Origin: an uncultured Flavobacteriaceae bacterium
Lineage (GTDB): Bacteria > Bacteroidota > Bacteroidia > Flavobacteriales > Flavobacteriaceae
Direction of reading: 5' to 3'
Length of the DNA stretch: 64,000 nt
Assembly: GCA_947500585.1 (NCBI GenBank)
Contig: CANMSN010000005.1
Span: 159,443-223,442 of the forward strand
Made by a program: the position numbers and the translations under genes. This document shows positions 46,716-56,220 of the stretch, piece after piece. How positions within the stretch are numbered: position 1 is the stretch's first letter; the number at the start of each line of letters is the position of its first letter. Below the pieces are notes generated by a model, which made no database searches, was not told the origin of the DNA, and saw only the letters and a list, made by a program, of their open reading frames with translations.

Positions 46716-46749
46716 AGAAAAAGCGGGCTACATTAAAATGTAACCCGCT
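46716..46749 (-). terminator. Terminator between aminopeptidase P and lysC genes
   Basis: AGCGGG...CCCGCT stem with TACATT/ATGTA inner arms and one mismatch. On the minus strand it is followed by TTTTTCTTTTT, so it best serves lysC. It may also end the plus-strand transcript. Confidence 0.82.
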
Positions 46750-46775
46750 CGCTAACAACACTAAAAATTGTAATT

Positions 46776-48098
46776 TTAAAGAGTGACTAATTCAAATAAA
46801 TAATCGTTTAGTTTTTGTAGCGTATTAATTTTATCTTTTGAGTTTATTAATAAGGATATGTTATTTCTACTTCCGCCATAAGAAATCATTCTAATTTTTA
46901 CATCTTGTAGTATTTGAAATAATTTATATGTTTCTTGATGATTAACTATAGAATGCCCAACCAAACACACAATACTTTGGTTTTTATCAACTTCAACTGA
47001 TGAAAACGTTTCTAATTCTGCCAAAATTTTATCTAAGTTTTTATCATCGTCAATGGTTAATGAAACAGCAACTTCCGATGTGGTTATCATATCGATAGAT
47101 GTTTCATAAACTTCAAAAATTTCAAATACTTTTCTAAGGAAACCATGCGCTTGTAACATCCTTCCAGATTTAATTTTTATAGCAGTAATAGCATCTTTTG
47201 CGGCTATAGCTTTCACGCCGTTTTCTGAAGTTTCATCAGAAATTAAAGTTCCGTAAGCTTCAGGATCCATCGTGTTTTTTAAACGTACTGGAATACAATC
47301 TTCTCTAACAGGTGTAACCGTTTGGGGGTGTAATATTTTTGCTCCAAAATAAGCTAATTCAGCAGCTTCATCAAAAGACAAATTAGATATTGGTTTTGTG
47401 TTTTCAACATGTCTAGGGTCATTATTATGCATCCCATCAATATCGGTCCAAATTTGTACTTCTTCTGCTTTAATGGCTGCTCCAATTATAGTTGCTGTAT
47501 AGTCGCTACCTCCACGTTGTAAATTTGAAACATCATCATTGTCATCTAAACAAATAAAACCTTGGGTAATATAAATTTCAGATTCGTTTGCTGCATCAAA
47601 AACTTTTTTAAAATTGGCCTTTATGTAAGCCATATCGGGTTCTTTAGCTTTATCAATTCGCATAAAATTTAATGCTGGCAATAAAGCAGAACGAATACCT
47701 TCTTGATTTAAATAAGCATTAACCATGAATGTTGAAAGCAATTCACCTTGTGCTACAATATTATTTTCTAAAACTTCTGAGAATGGTTTGTAAGTAGACT
47801 CTAAAAGAAGGTTAAAAACACCTGAAACATAGGTTTTAACATCGGCATTTAAAGCACCATTTACAATAAGTTTATCTATAGTTTCAAAGTAGACATCGTG
47901 TAATTTATTAACTTTATCTACTGCTTGATTTAAAGCATTTTCTTTAATATTATTTGCAATATCTACTAATTGATTTGTGGTGCCAGACATTGCTGACAAC
48001 ACTACAATTTTCTTCTGCCCGTCGTTAATAATATTTTTAACGTTAGCAATATTTTCAATGGAACCCACTGATGTTCCTCCAAATTTAAAAACCTTCAT
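46776..48098 (-). CDS. lysC: Aspartate kinase, monofunctional
   Basis: Phosphorylates aspartate at the entry to lysine, threonine and methionine synthesis. 440 residues: the kinase domain begins with VFKFGGTSVGS, has TQGFICLD and RGGSDYTATIIGAA, and is followed by two C-terminal ACT domains (about 300-440; VSLTIDDDKNLDKI, RMISYGGSRNNISLLI). Not fused to homoserine dehydrogenase. It is divergent from an ACT-domain gene at 48197, which could take part in its control. Confidence 0.95.
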   Translation of the reverse strand: MKVFKFGGTSVGSIENIANVKNIINDGQKKIVVLSAMSGTTNQLVDIANNIKENALNQAVDKVNKLHDVYFETIDKLIVNGALNADVKTYVSGVFNLLLESTYKPFSEVLENNIVAQGELLSTFMVNAYLNQEGIRSALLPALNFMRIDKAKEPDMAYIKANFKKVFDAANESEIYITQGFICLDDNDDVSNLQRGGSDYTATIIGAAIKAEEVQIWTDIDGMHNNDPRHVENTKPISNLSFDEAAELAYFGAKILHPQTVTPVREDCIPVRLKNTMDPEAYGTLISDETSENGVKAIAAKDAITAIKIKSGRMLQAHGFLRKVFEIFEVYETSIDMITTSEVAVSLTIDDDKNLDKILAELETFSSVEVDKNQSIVCLVGHSIVNHQETYKLFQILQDVKIRMISYGGSRNNISLLINSKDKINTLQKLNDYLFELVTL

Positions 48099-48166
48099 TT
48101 TTATAATTTTATGGTGTAAAACTATAACTCATTATCTTAAAAAAGATATTTATTAAAAAAAAAGTT

Positions 48167-48174
48167 TATTTTTG
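48167..48174 (+). promoter_or_regulatory. -7 promoter box for the ACT-domain gene
   Basis: TATTTTTG matches TAnnTTTG and lies 23 bp before the ATG at 48197. Confidence 0.5.
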
Positions 48175-48196
48175 CACAAACTGTTAAATATTTAAC

Positions 48197-48853
48197 ATGA
48201 AAACCGTATCTAACTGTGTAGAAGATATTTTAATAGCGCAACCGTACTTGGAAGAAGCGCTTTCTAGAAACATTATAAACTTTAGCGCATTAGCTATTGA
48301 ATTAACAGAACCCATAAGTAAAATGCTTAAAAAGGACGTAAAACCTGGAGCCATAATGATGGCCTTAAGACGTTACAACCCGCCAGCTACTTTAGGTAAT
48401 TCTGTAAAAATGAAACGGGTTATTGAAAATTTAGGCGATATTACAGTGCGCTCTAATTTAACAGATTTCACAGTTAAAAATTCTAGTACTATAATTGATA
48501 ATCATGCAAAAATCTTAAATAGAATTGACCAAGAACCAAAATTATTCTATACGTTTACAAGAGGCATTCATGAAAGCAACATCATTGTTTCCAGTAGTTT
48601 AAACGACTTTATTCATGAAAACTTAAAAAATGAAAACTTTCTTGCTGTTCAAGAAGGCTTATCTGCTATAAGTATAAATTTACCTCAAGATAATTCGAAA
48701 ATTGCTGGTTTGTATTATCATTTTTTTAAACGTTTAGCTTGGGAAGGTGTTGTACTTTATGAAGTACTTTCAACAACAAACGAGTTTACTATTTTAGTAG
48801 AAGATGAATATGTTGATAAAGCGTTTGCAGCAATTAAAAAGGTGAAATCTTAA
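48197..48853 (+). CDS. ACT-domain protein, possible amino acid-responsive regulator
   Basis: 218 residues, no name recognised. Residues 1-60 are helical (VEDILIAQPYLEEALSRNIINFSALAIELTEPISKML) and resemble a winged-helix-like module seen with ACT domains. Residues 85-155 form a first beta/alpha unit. The C-terminus (KIAGLYYHFFKRLAWEGVVLYEVLSTTNEFTILVEDEYVDKAFAAIKK) is clearly ACT-like and similar in style to the aspartokinase ACT. No catalytic motif. It is divergent from lysC over 98 bp, which suggests sensing of an aspartate-family amino acid. The stop overlaps the convergent brnQ stop. Confidence 0.7.
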   Translation: MKTVSNCVEDILIAQPYLEEALSRNIINFSALAIELTEPISKMLKKDVKPGAIMMALRRYNPPATLGNSVKMKRVIENLGDITVRSNLTDFTVKNSSTIIDNHAKILNRIDQEPKLFYTFTRGIHESNIIVSSSLNDFIHENLKNENFLAVQEGLSAISINLPQDNSKIAGLYYHFFKRLAWEGVVLYEVLSTTNEFTILVEDEYVDKAFAAIKKVKS

Positions 48854-50127
48854 CTTGATTTTAGTTTTCCAAATACATTAATCAAAATAAAAGTCACTAA
48901 AGCTGGTAAAACCCAACCTAAATTTTGTTTCGCAAACGGAATAGTTTCATTTATAAATTCTAAATTTTCTACAGGAATAATAAATCCTAAGAAATCTGGA
49001 ATGCTAAATATAAAAGCAATTAAAACAACGGCTCTAAAAACTGATTTAGAAGCTAATTTTTCGGGAATCACATTCAATAAAATCAATACAATACAAATTG
49101 GATAAATAAACATTAAAGCAGGAAGCGCAATGTCAATAATATATTTCACATTCATTTGTCCTACACCGACACCTACTAAACAACAAAAAATTGTAGTGAT
49201 TAAATAGGTGAGCTTAAATGTTTTAAAATACGCTTTAAAAAAATCTGCGATGCTTACAACTATTCCAACGGCTGTAGTAAAACAAGCCAAAGCAACTAAA
49301 ACACTTAAAAAAGTAGAACCAATATTTCCTAAGGTTTTAACAGCTAGCCCTGAAAGAAGATCTGTTCTTGAAATACTTTCGCTAAATTGAGTATTATAAA
49401 AAGCACCAATAGCTATTAGTCCAGTGTAAATAATTAATAATCCAAACATGGCTATAAATCCAGATTTAGCTACTATCGTTCTTTTTTCAATAAAAGACAT
49501 CTCATTTTTTGAATTATTAAGAGACACTAAAACTACACCTCCCATAATCATGCCCGCCATAGCATCATAAGTTTGATATCCTTCCAATAATCCGCTAATT
49601 ATTGGTATTTCAAAATTTGATGGATTCATTTCAGCTATCGGAGAAAAAATACCAACTACTACAATAGAAACAACAATTAAAACTATTATTGGGGTTAGGT
49701 ATTTACCAAGTATATTTAATGCTTTAGTTCTATTCATAACAAAAACAAATACTAACACAAAATAGATAATACTTGTAAGTAATGCGCTGGTACCGAAATA
49801 AGGTGCAATAGCCATTTCATGGGTAACTGCAGCTGTTCTTGGACAAGGCAAAGCTATAGTTATAGCGAACATGCAAAAGCAAAAGACTGAACTAAAAATG
49901 GGTGAGACCTTTTTACCAAAATCAAACATGGTACCCTGTAATTTGGCATGCGCAAATATAGCTAGTAAGGGAATTATTGTTGCTGATGTTAAAAAGCCTA
50001 AAGCTACTAACCACCAATCTGAGCCTGAATTAAAACCTAATAATGGCGGTAAAATTAAATTGCCTGCTCCAAAAAAACCTGCAAATAATGCAAATCCAAA
50101 TACAAACGTTTCTTTAGTTTTATTCAT
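48850..50127 (-). CDS. brnQ: Branched-chain amino acid transport protein, BrnQ type
   Basis: Inner-membrane symporter of 425 residues with about 12 hydrophobic helices. It begins with the family motif FGFALFAGFFGAGNLILPPLLG and has LPCPRTAAVTHE in helix 3 and YQTYDAMAGMIMGG in helix 6. It should import Leu, Ile and Val with Na+ or H+. It is 34 bp divergent from the following hydrolase gene. Confidence 0.92.
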   Translation of the reverse strand: MNKTKETFVFGFALFAGFFGAGNLILPPLLGFNSGSDWWLVALGFLTSATIIPLLAIFAHAKLQGTMFDFGKKVSPIFSSVFCFCMFAITIALPCPRTAAVTHEMAIAPYFGTSALLTSIIYFVLVFVFVMNRTKALNILGKYLTPIIVLIVVSIVVVGIFSPIAEMNPSNFEIPIISGLLEGYQTYDAMAGMIMGGVVLVSLNNSKNEMSFIEKRTIVAKSGFIAMFGLLIIYTGLIAIGAFYNTQFSESISRTDLLSGLAVKTLGNIGSTFLSVLVALACFTTAVGIVVSIADFFKAYFKTFKLTYLITTIFCCLVGVGVGQMNVKYIIDIALPALMFIYPICIVLILLNVIPEKLASKSVFRAVVLIAFIFSIPDFLGFIIPVENLEFINETIPFAKQNLGWVLPALVTFILINVFGKLKSS

Positions 50128-50161
50128 ACGATGCTTTTATCTTTGCCTAATATAATCGAAA

Positions 50162-50941
50162 ATGAATTTAGAATACAAAGGCATCAATATATTTTATACA
50201 GATAATGGTTCTGGCAATACTGTTGTTTTACTTCATGGCTTTTTAGAAAACAGTAATATGTGGAAACCTTTTCTTTCTACATTATCTAAAAACAACAGAA
50301 TAGTTTGTATTGATTTATTAGGTCATGGCAAAACAGAATGTTTAGGTTATATACATACCATGGAACTAATGGCTGAGTGTGTTAAAGCTGTTCTTGAGCA
50401 TTTAAAAATTAACAAAGCTACTTTTGTTGGGCATTCTATGGGCGGTTATGTTGCTTTAGCTTTTGCTGAAGAAAATCCAGAATTGATTGCCGGATTATGT
50501 TTAATGAATTCTACTGCTGAAGAAGATTCTCTGGAAAGAAAAAAAAATAGAGATAGAGCTATTATTGCGGTAAAAGAAAACTATCGAAGGTTTGTGAAAA
50601 TGGGAATCTCAAATTTATTCAGACCAAAAAATAGAATAATCTTTTCTGAGGATATAAAACAAATAACTGAAGAAGCGCTACAAAACCCTTTACAAGGAAT
50701 TATTGCAGCTTTAGAGGGTATGAAAATTAGAAAAAATAGACTCCCTATTTTACAACATTCTACGTTTAAACAAATGATGATTGTTAGCAAAAAAGATCCT
50801 GTTTTAGATTATCATAGTTTAATTAACCAAACCAAAAATACCAATGTAAAAGTGGTAGAATTTCCCGACGGGCACATGAGTCATATTGAGAATAAACACT
50901 ATTTTTTACAAAATATTGTGCATTTCATCGAAAATAAATGA
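50162..50941 (+). CDS. Alpha/beta hydrolase
   Basis: 259 residues, cytoplasmic. The motif LLHGFLENSNMWKPF supplies the oxyanion hole. GHSMGGYVALAFA is the nucleophile elbow. Acid and base lie in SKKDPVLD and DGHMSHIEN. It resembles the MhpC/BioH group of short hydrolases. The substrate is not predictable from the neighbours. Confidence 0.87.
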   Translation: MNLEYKGINIFYTDNGSGNTVVLLHGFLENSNMWKPFLSTLSKNNRIVCIDLLGHGKTECLGYIHTMELMAECVKAVLEHLKINKATFVGHSMGGYVALAFAEENPELIAGLCLMNSTAEEDSLERKKNRDRAIIAVKENYRRFVKMGISNLFRPKNRIIFSEDIKQITEEALQNPLQGIIAALEGMKIRKNRLPILQHSTFKQMMIVSKKDPVLDYHSLINQTKNTNVKVVEFPDGHMSHIENKHYFLQNIVHFIENK

Positions 50942-50998
50942 CTTTTCATCGGTTTATTTGATTTTTTTTTATTTTTAACAACATCAAATATTTGAAGC

Positions 50999-51265
50999 AT
51001 GAAAAAAACTACTCACAAACCAAACTTAATTCCAAAAATGTACTGCGGTCTTTTTGGTCATGATTATCAAGTAACAAAAAAAGTAACCTACCACGTTAAA
51101 GAGTATACTTGTAATCACTGCAAAAAACAATTAACCACAAATAGTAACGGCAGTTTAATAGAGCTTACACCTAAGTTTAAAGAAATAAATGCTATTCTAG
51201 AACGTATCCACACCAATAGAATGGAACGTTTAAAGGAGAAAACACTCGCTTCATCGATTTATTAA
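50999..51265 (+). CDS. Mini zinc-ribbon-like protein, copy A
   Basis: 88 residues of unknown function. It has a basic N-terminus, then CGLFGHDY, KEYTCNHCKKQLTTNSNGSL and a helical tail ELTPKFKEINAILERIH. The Cys-x4-His pair and the CxxC pair (CNHC) could bind one zinc ion. It is the first of a tandem pair, about 60 percent identical by eye to copy B over residues 13-75. No signal peptide or membrane segment. A role in nucleic acid binding or regulation is only a guess. Confidence 0.75.
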   Translation: MKKTTHKPNLIPKMYCGLFGHDYQVTKKVTYHVKEYTCNHCKKQLTTNSNGSLIELTPKFKEINAILERIHTNRMERLKEKTLASSIY

Positions 51266-51346
51266 CAAGTTGCTCATCACATTCTAATTGTTTTTAATAC
51301 TTTTAGTGAGTCTCTCCTAAAGATATTAATTAAACCATTAAGTTGA

Positions 51347-51613
51347 ATGAAAAACATTAATTGCAAGATGTTTGGTCACAATTATGTTGTGACAAGAAAT
51401 GTTACCCTCCATGTTAAAGAATATACCTGTACAAACTGCAAAAAAGAATTAACTACCAACAGTAATGGTAGTTTAACAGAGTTAACTCCAAAATTTAAAG
51501 AGATTAATGATGTTTTAGAACGCATACATCAAAAGCGATCAAAACGACAAATCACAATAACTAGAAAAAACAATAGCGTACTACCAAGTAGGTTATTAGT
51601 TTTTAGTCATTAA
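51347..51613 (+). CDS. Mini zinc-ribbon-like protein, copy B
   Basis: 88 residues, a tandem paralogue of the previous gene 81 bp downstream. CKMFGHNY, KEYTCTNCKKELTTNSNGSL and LTPKFKEINDVLERIH repeat the pattern, while the C-terminal 20 residues diverge. It overlaps the convergent thiL stop by 11 bp. Conservation of CxxxFGH(D/N)Y and CxxC between copies indicates selection on the predicted metal site. Confidence 0.75.
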   Translation: MKNINCKMFGHNYVVTRNVTLHVKEYTCTNCKKELTTNSNGSLTELTPKFKEINDVLERIHQKRSKRQITITRKNNSVLPSRLLVFSH

Positions 51614-52649
51614 AATTTTTCCATCCTTGGGCTTTTAAAGGAATTCTGGTATCTGCTCTAGTTACTAGATGCATACCTTCTTTTTCCTCTTTTATAAAGC
51701 CAATAATACTTAAGCTAGGGTTCGCCTTGATATTAGGAAAATCCTCTTGAGAAACTGTGAACAATAACTCATAATCTTCACCACCATTTAAAGCCACTGT
51801 AGTGCTATCAATGTTAAACTCTTCGCATGAAGAAATAACTTGCGGATCTAAAGGAATTTTGTTTTCATATAAATCGCAACCTACTTTACTTTGTTTACAT
51901 AAATGAATAATTTCAGAAGATAAACCATCACTAATATCAATCATAGAAGTGGGTTTTACTTTTAATTGCTTTAATAATTCAATAACGTCTTTACGCGCTT
52001 CTGGTTTTAATTGACGCTCAATTATATAAGAATAAGCTTCTAAATCTGGTTGATTATTTGGGTTTACCTTATACACTTCTTTTTCACGCTCTAATACTTG
52101 TAGTCCCATGTAAGCAGCACCCAAATCTCCAGAAACTACCAACAAATCATTTGGCTTTGCTCCATTTCTGTAAACTTCTTCATCAGATTCTACCTCACCA
52201 ATTGCGGTAACCGAAATTAACAACCCGGTTGTTGAGGAAGTAGTATCTCCTCCAATAACATCAATATTATAAATATTTGCTGCTGTTTCAATACCTGCGT
52301 ATAAATCTTCCAAAGCTTCTAAAGGAAATCTATTTGAAACCGCTACAGAAACAGTAACTTGTGTGGCGGTAGCATTCATTGCATAAACATCAGATAAGTT
52401 CACAATTACAGCTTTATAACCTAGGTGTTTTAAAGGCATGTAACTTAAATCGAAATGCACACCTTCTATCAATAAATCTGTTGTTACAACTATTTTCTTT
52501 TTATTAAAATTTAAAACTGCGGCATCATCACCAATGCCTTTAACTGTTGATTTGTGTTTTATCTTTAAATTTTTAGTTAAATGCTCTATGAGTGCAAATT
52601 CTCCCAGATCACTTAATTGAGTAAGTTGTTGATTTTTATCTTCTATCAT
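51603..52649 (-). CDS. thiL: Thiamine-phosphate kinase
   Basis: Makes thiamine diphosphate from thiamine phosphate, the last step of the pathway. 348 residues from MIEDKNQQLTQL; an upstream in-frame ATG adds 12 residues that look like leader and was not used. Motifs IGDDAAVL, TTDLLIEGVHFDL, GGDTTSS and DISDGLSSE are those of ThiL/PurM-fold kinases. No other thiamine genes are in the window. Confidence 0.94.
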   Translation of the reverse strand: MIEDKNQQLTQLSDLGEFALIEHLTKNLKIKHKSTVKGIGDDAAVLNFNKKKIVVTTDLLIEGVHFDLSYMPLKHLGYKAVIVNLSDVYAMNATATQVTVSVAVSNRFPLEALEDLYAGIETAANIYNIDVIGGDTTSSTTGLLISVTAIGEVESDEEVYRNGAKPNDLLVVSGDLGAAYMGLQVLEREKEVYKVNPNNQPDLEAYSYIIERQLKPEARKDVIELLKQLKVKPTSMIDISDGLSSEIIHLCKQSKVGCDLYENKIPLDPQVISSCEEFNIDSTTVALNGGEDYELLFTVSQEDFPNIKANPSLSIIGFIKEEKEGMHLVTRADTRIPLKAQGWKNFND

Positions 52650-52762
52650 AATGCAAAAATAAGAAGCTATTTGTAAAACCACCACTTTTAATTTTTTAAA
52701 TTAATAAGTTTGGTATTTACAATTTAACCGACTACATACAAGTGAAATTAGTTTTAATAAAT

Positions 52763-52770
52763 TAACTTTG
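52763..52770 (+). promoter_or_regulatory. -7 promoter box for the lipoprotein / MbnPH operon
   Basis: TAACTTTG, exact TAnnTTTG match, with an expected leader of about 80 nt to the ATG at 52858. Confidence 0.5.
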
Positions 52771-52857
52771 TTAAGAAACACTCTACTTATTTACAACAAT
52801 AATTGTGAAAAATTAAGCGTTTTTATGTAGGTTCTAATTCTAAAAATTGCTATTCAG

Positions 52858-54081
52858 ATGAAACTATCTTTTAAGACTATATTATTTTTAATGATGATAT
52901 CTCTATTATCAACGATACAAAGTTGTAGTGATGAAACTAACGATACCGTTGATGGCCCCATAGCAAAATGCGAAAATGGTTTTGCTGGTATTTACCCTTG
53001 TAACGGTTACGATTTAATGAGTAATGTTACGTTAAGTACAATGGGCGCGCAAGAAGCAAATGATTCTTGGGGTTGGACAGATCCAACAACTGGTAAAGAA
53101 TACGCTTTAGTTGCTACAGATGCCAATACTTCTTTTATTGATATTTCCATTCCAAATAATCCTATATATTTAGGTAACTTACCAACAGCTACGGTAAGCA
53201 GTCCATGGAGAGATGTTAAAGTTTATAATAATCATGCTTTCATAGTAAGTGAAGCTACAAACCATGGTATGCAAGTATTTGATTTAACCCGCTTAAGAAA
53301 TGTAACGAACCCTCCTGAAACTTTTACCGCAGATAAACGCTTAACAGGATTTGGTAGCTGTCATAATATTGTAATTAACGAATCTAGCGGATACGCCTAC
53401 ATTGTAGGTACAAATAGAAATACTAGCCCTTCACTTGGCGGTCCTATATTTGTAAACATCCAGAATCCAACTACTCCTTTTATTGAAGGCTTTATGATTG
53501 AAGGTGGCTATTCTCATGATGCGCAAGTTGTAACTTATAATGGTCCTGACACAGATTACACAGGAAAAGAAATACTAATTGGTAGTAACGAAAATGAAGT
53601 CGTAATTGCCGATGTAACAGATAAAAGCAATCCTAGTATAATCTCCACTATTAGTTATAGTAATGTGCGATATGCACATCAAGGTTGGTTTACTGAAGAT
53701 ATGAGGTATTTTATTTTAGGAGATGAAATAGATGAAATTGAAGTTGGAAACAATACACGCACAATTATTTTTGATTTTGAAGATCTAGTTAACCCTTCAT
53801 ATCATTTTGATTTCCTAGGTCAATCGGCAGCCATAGATCATAATGGCTATGTAAAAGATAATATCTATTATATGGCTAATTATCGAGCAGGAGTAAGAAT
53901 GTTAGATATAAGTAATATTTCAAATAGTTCAATAACTGAAATTGGCTTTTTTGATACTTATCCAGAAGATAATGCTACAGCTTTTGATGGCGTATGGAAT
54001 GTGTATCCATACTTTGAAAGTGGAAACATTGTTATTAGCGATATTAACCGAGGCTTATTTGTGGTTAGAAAAAGTGACTAA
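52858..54081 (+). CDS. Choice-of-anchor B family lipoprotein
   Basis: 407 residues. The lipoprotein signal ends at lipobox IQSC (about C23). The body is a beta-propeller of LVIVD-type repeats, seen as YALVATDANTSFIDISIPNNPIYLG and similar units. GGYSHDAQVVTYNGPD, YTGKEILIGSNENEVVIADVTD and YAHQGWFTEDMRYFILGDE are characteristic of the choice-of-anchor B group. It lacks a T9SS tail, consistent with lipid anchoring. First of four codirectional, closely spaced genes. Its molecular role is unknown. Confidence 0.88.
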   Translation: MKLSFKTILFLMMISLLSTIQSCSDETNDTVDGPIAKCENGFAGIYPCNGYDLMSNVTLSTMGAQEANDSWGWTDPTTGKEYALVATDANTSFIDISIPNNPIYLGNLPTATVSSPWRDVKVYNNHAFIVSEATNHGMQVFDLTRLRNVTNPPETFTADKRLTGFGSCHNIVINESSGYAYIVGTNRNTSPSLGGPIFVNIQNPTTPFIEGFMIEGGYSHDAQVVTYNGPDTDYTGKEILIGSNENEVVIADVTDKSNPSIISTISYSNVRYAHQGWFTEDMRYFILGDEIDEIEVGNNTRTIIFDFEDLVNPSYHFDFLGQSAAIDHNGYVKDNIYYMANYRAGVRMLDISNISNSSITEIGFFDTYPEDNATAFDGVWNVYPYFESGNIVISDINRGLFVVRKSD

Positions 54082-54106
54082 TTAACACAACTATATCATT
54101 CCCCAA

Positions 54107-55453
54107 ATGAGACACACACTTTTTAATACATTTATCCTAATAGTGTATTGTTTTTCTATTCTTCTAAGTTGTTCTAAAAATGATGATGGAAATACAAACA
54201 AAGTTGATTCTAAAAATATAGCATTTGTAAAAACCTTTGGCGGCTCAAAAAATGAAAGCGCTCAGTCCATTGTCAAAACCCAAGATGGCGGTTATGCCAT
54301 TTTAGGACATGCACAAAGTAATGATGGTGATATTCAAAATAAAACAAATGAATCTTTTGATTATTGGCTTTTAAAATTTGATAGCTCCGATAATTTACAA
54401 TGGCAAAAAACATATGGGGGAACTGACGATGATAGAGGAACCGACATTATACAAACAGCTGATAATGGGTTTGCAATTTTAGGAAGCAGCAAAAGTAATG
54501 ATGGCGACGTATTAGAAAATAATGGTTTTGAAGATTTTTGGATATCAAAACTAGACGCTTCAGGAAACATAATTTGGGAAAAATCTTTTGGTTTTGCTGG
54601 CGCAGATAATGGCATTTCATTAATTCAAACTAACGATGGTGGTTATTTACTTTCTGGAGTTTTAGATGTTTCGGCTTCCGGCGGAGAGGGTAATAGTAAA
54701 TCATTAACTGCGAAAAGACATGCTGGTGGCGATTATTGGGTTATTAAACTTAACGCAACAGGAGAAAAGCAATGGAGTAAATTTTTTGGTGGCACATTTA
54801 CTGATACAGCTTATGATGCTATTCAAGTTGAAAATAATAATTACATTATAATTGGCTCTTCAGATAGTGCTGATGTTGATATAACAGGAAATAAGGGGAC
54901 TTATGATTTCTGGATTTTAAAAATATCTGAAAGCGGAAATCTAATTTGGGAAAAATCGTTTGGAGGTTCCCAAATTGATGAAGCTAGAGGAATTGCAATG
55001 GCTTCAGATGGTAATTACGTCATAGTTGGAGATACTAGAAGTGATGATACAGACGTTTCTAAAAACAATGGTGCTGCCGATTTATGGGTGATAAAAATAT
55101 CGCCTGATGGAAATTTAATTTGGGAAAAATCTTTTGGTGGCAATAACTTTGATGTAGGCAGATCTATTAAAAGAACAAAAGATAACGGATTTATAATTGC
55201 AGGAAACTCAATAAGTGCCGATGGTGATGTTACTACAAACCAAGGTCAGAACGATGCTTGGGTTTTAAAAATAGATGCCAATGGCAATTTAGAATGGCAA
55301 AAAACAATTGGTGGCTCTGACTTTGATTTTGCTTACGATGCTGTCGAATTAGATGATGAAACTATTATAGTTGTTGGAGAAACTAACAGCAATAACTTAG
55401 ATATTCCTGAAAATAAAGGCTTTACAGATTTATTAATTTTTAAAATGAATTAA
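54107..55453 (+). CDS. Lipoprotein with seven FGG-type beta-propeller repeats
   Basis: 448 residues with a lipoprotein signal (lipobox LLSC, about C22). The mature part is made of seven units of about 55 residues marked by W(E/Q/S)K(S/T/F)(F/Y/I)GG, for example WQKTYGGT, WEKSFGGS and WQKTIGGS, each followed by a (D/N)GG(Y/F)-type strand and SxDGD-like acidic turns. Seven repeats suggest a seven-bladed propeller. It starts 25 bp after the previous gene and its stop shares one base with the next start, so it is part of the operon. Confidence 0.8.
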   Translation: MRHTLFNTFILIVYCFSILLSCSKNDDGNTNKVDSKNIAFVKTFGGSKNESAQSIVKTQDGGYAILGHAQSNDGDIQNKTNESFDYWLLKFDSSDNLQWQKTYGGTDDDRGTDIIQTADNGFAILGSSKSNDGDVLENNGFEDFWISKLDASGNIIWEKSFGFAGADNGISLIQTNDGGYLLSGVLDVSASGGEGNSKSLTAKRHAGGDYWVIKLNATGEKQWSKFFGGTFTDTAYDAIQVENNNYIIIGSSDSADVDITGNKGTYDFWILKISESGNLIWEKSFGGSQIDEARGIAMASDGNYVIVGDTRSDDTDVSKNNGAADLWVIKISPDGNLIWEKSFGGNNFDVGRSIKRTKDNGFIIAGNSISADGDVTTNQGQNDAWVLKIDANGNLEWQKTIGGSDFDFAYDAVELDDETIIVVGETNSNNLDIPENKGFTDLLIFKMN

Positions 55454-56217
55454 TGCAGAAAATAGTCTCCATTCTTCTAATACTATGTCTATTTACTTCC
55501 TGTGATAAAGATAATGATAACAACGTTTCACAAGCTCAAATCACATTTAACTTTAGTCATAATTGGGATGGAACAGCCGTTTCAAATTCAAATTTTAATA
55601 GCATAATTTATACTAATGAAAACGGTGAGGATTTAAGTATTACCAAATTACGTTATCTCATCTCAAAAATCACCTTTCAAAAATCAAATGGTGAAACATT
55701 TATTTTAGATGGTTATAATTTAGTTGACGTAACTAATAATACCAATTTAGTATTTAACCCAATGAATACAATCCCTATAGGAAATTACAGTAAAGTATCA
55801 TTTACCTTTGGTTTTGATAATGACGATAATTATAACAATTACCAAGATTTAAACTCAGCTTCATGGAGTGTTCCAGCAATGTTAGGCGGTGGTTATCATT
55901 ATATGCAATTAGAAGGAAAGTTCATAGATAACTCATCGGCAGAAGTTGGTTATGCTTACCACACCATTAGAGCTGTTGATAATACTAAAACACCTCTAGA
56001 ATTTCAAAACACCTTTTTTGAGGTAAACCTAGGAGCAGTAGTAATTACAAGCAATACTACTTTTAACATTGAAATGAATATTGCCGAATGGTTTAAAAAC
56101 CCAAAAACATGGGATTTGAATGTCTTAAACAATGCGCTCATGCCAAATTTTGATGCCCAAGTTTTAATGTTTGAAAACGGTCAAAATGTATTTAGTTTAA
56201 AATCTGTTACACCTTAG
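55453..56217 (+). CDS. MbnP-family copper-binding lipoprotein (predicted)
   Basis: 254 residues with lipobox FTSC (C17). The mature domain resembles the MbnP family: FNFSHNWDG near the start, SITKLRYLISKI, GFDNDDNYNN, LGGGYHYMQLEGKF and a closing AEWFKNPKTWDL segment. In methanotrophs MbnP binds copper through a Trp converted to kynurenine by the diheme enzyme MbnH. Here the gene is followed 3 bp later by an MbnH/MauG-like diheme gene, which strengthens the assignment. The site of any Trp modification cannot be fixed. Candidates are the Trp residues in HNWDG, ASWSV, EWFK and KTWDL. Confidence 0.8.
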   Translation: MQKIVSILLILCLFTSCDKDNDNNVSQAQITFNFSHNWDGTAVSNSNFNSIIYTNENGEDLSITKLRYLISKITFQKSNGETFILDGYNLVDVTNNTNLVFNPMNTIPIGNYSKVSFTFGFDNDDNYNNYQDLNSASWSVPAMLGGGYHYMQLEGKFIDNSSAEVGYAYHTIRAVDNTKTPLEFQNTFFEVNLGAVVITSNTTFNIEMNIAEWFKNPKTWDLNVLNNALMPNFDAQVLMFENGQNVFSLKSVTP

Positions 56218-56220
56218 AAA

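Noticed and set aside
49871..50155. A 94-codon plus-strand frame opposite brnQ
   Set aside because: It is the antisense of a conserved membrane protein and its product shows no domain.
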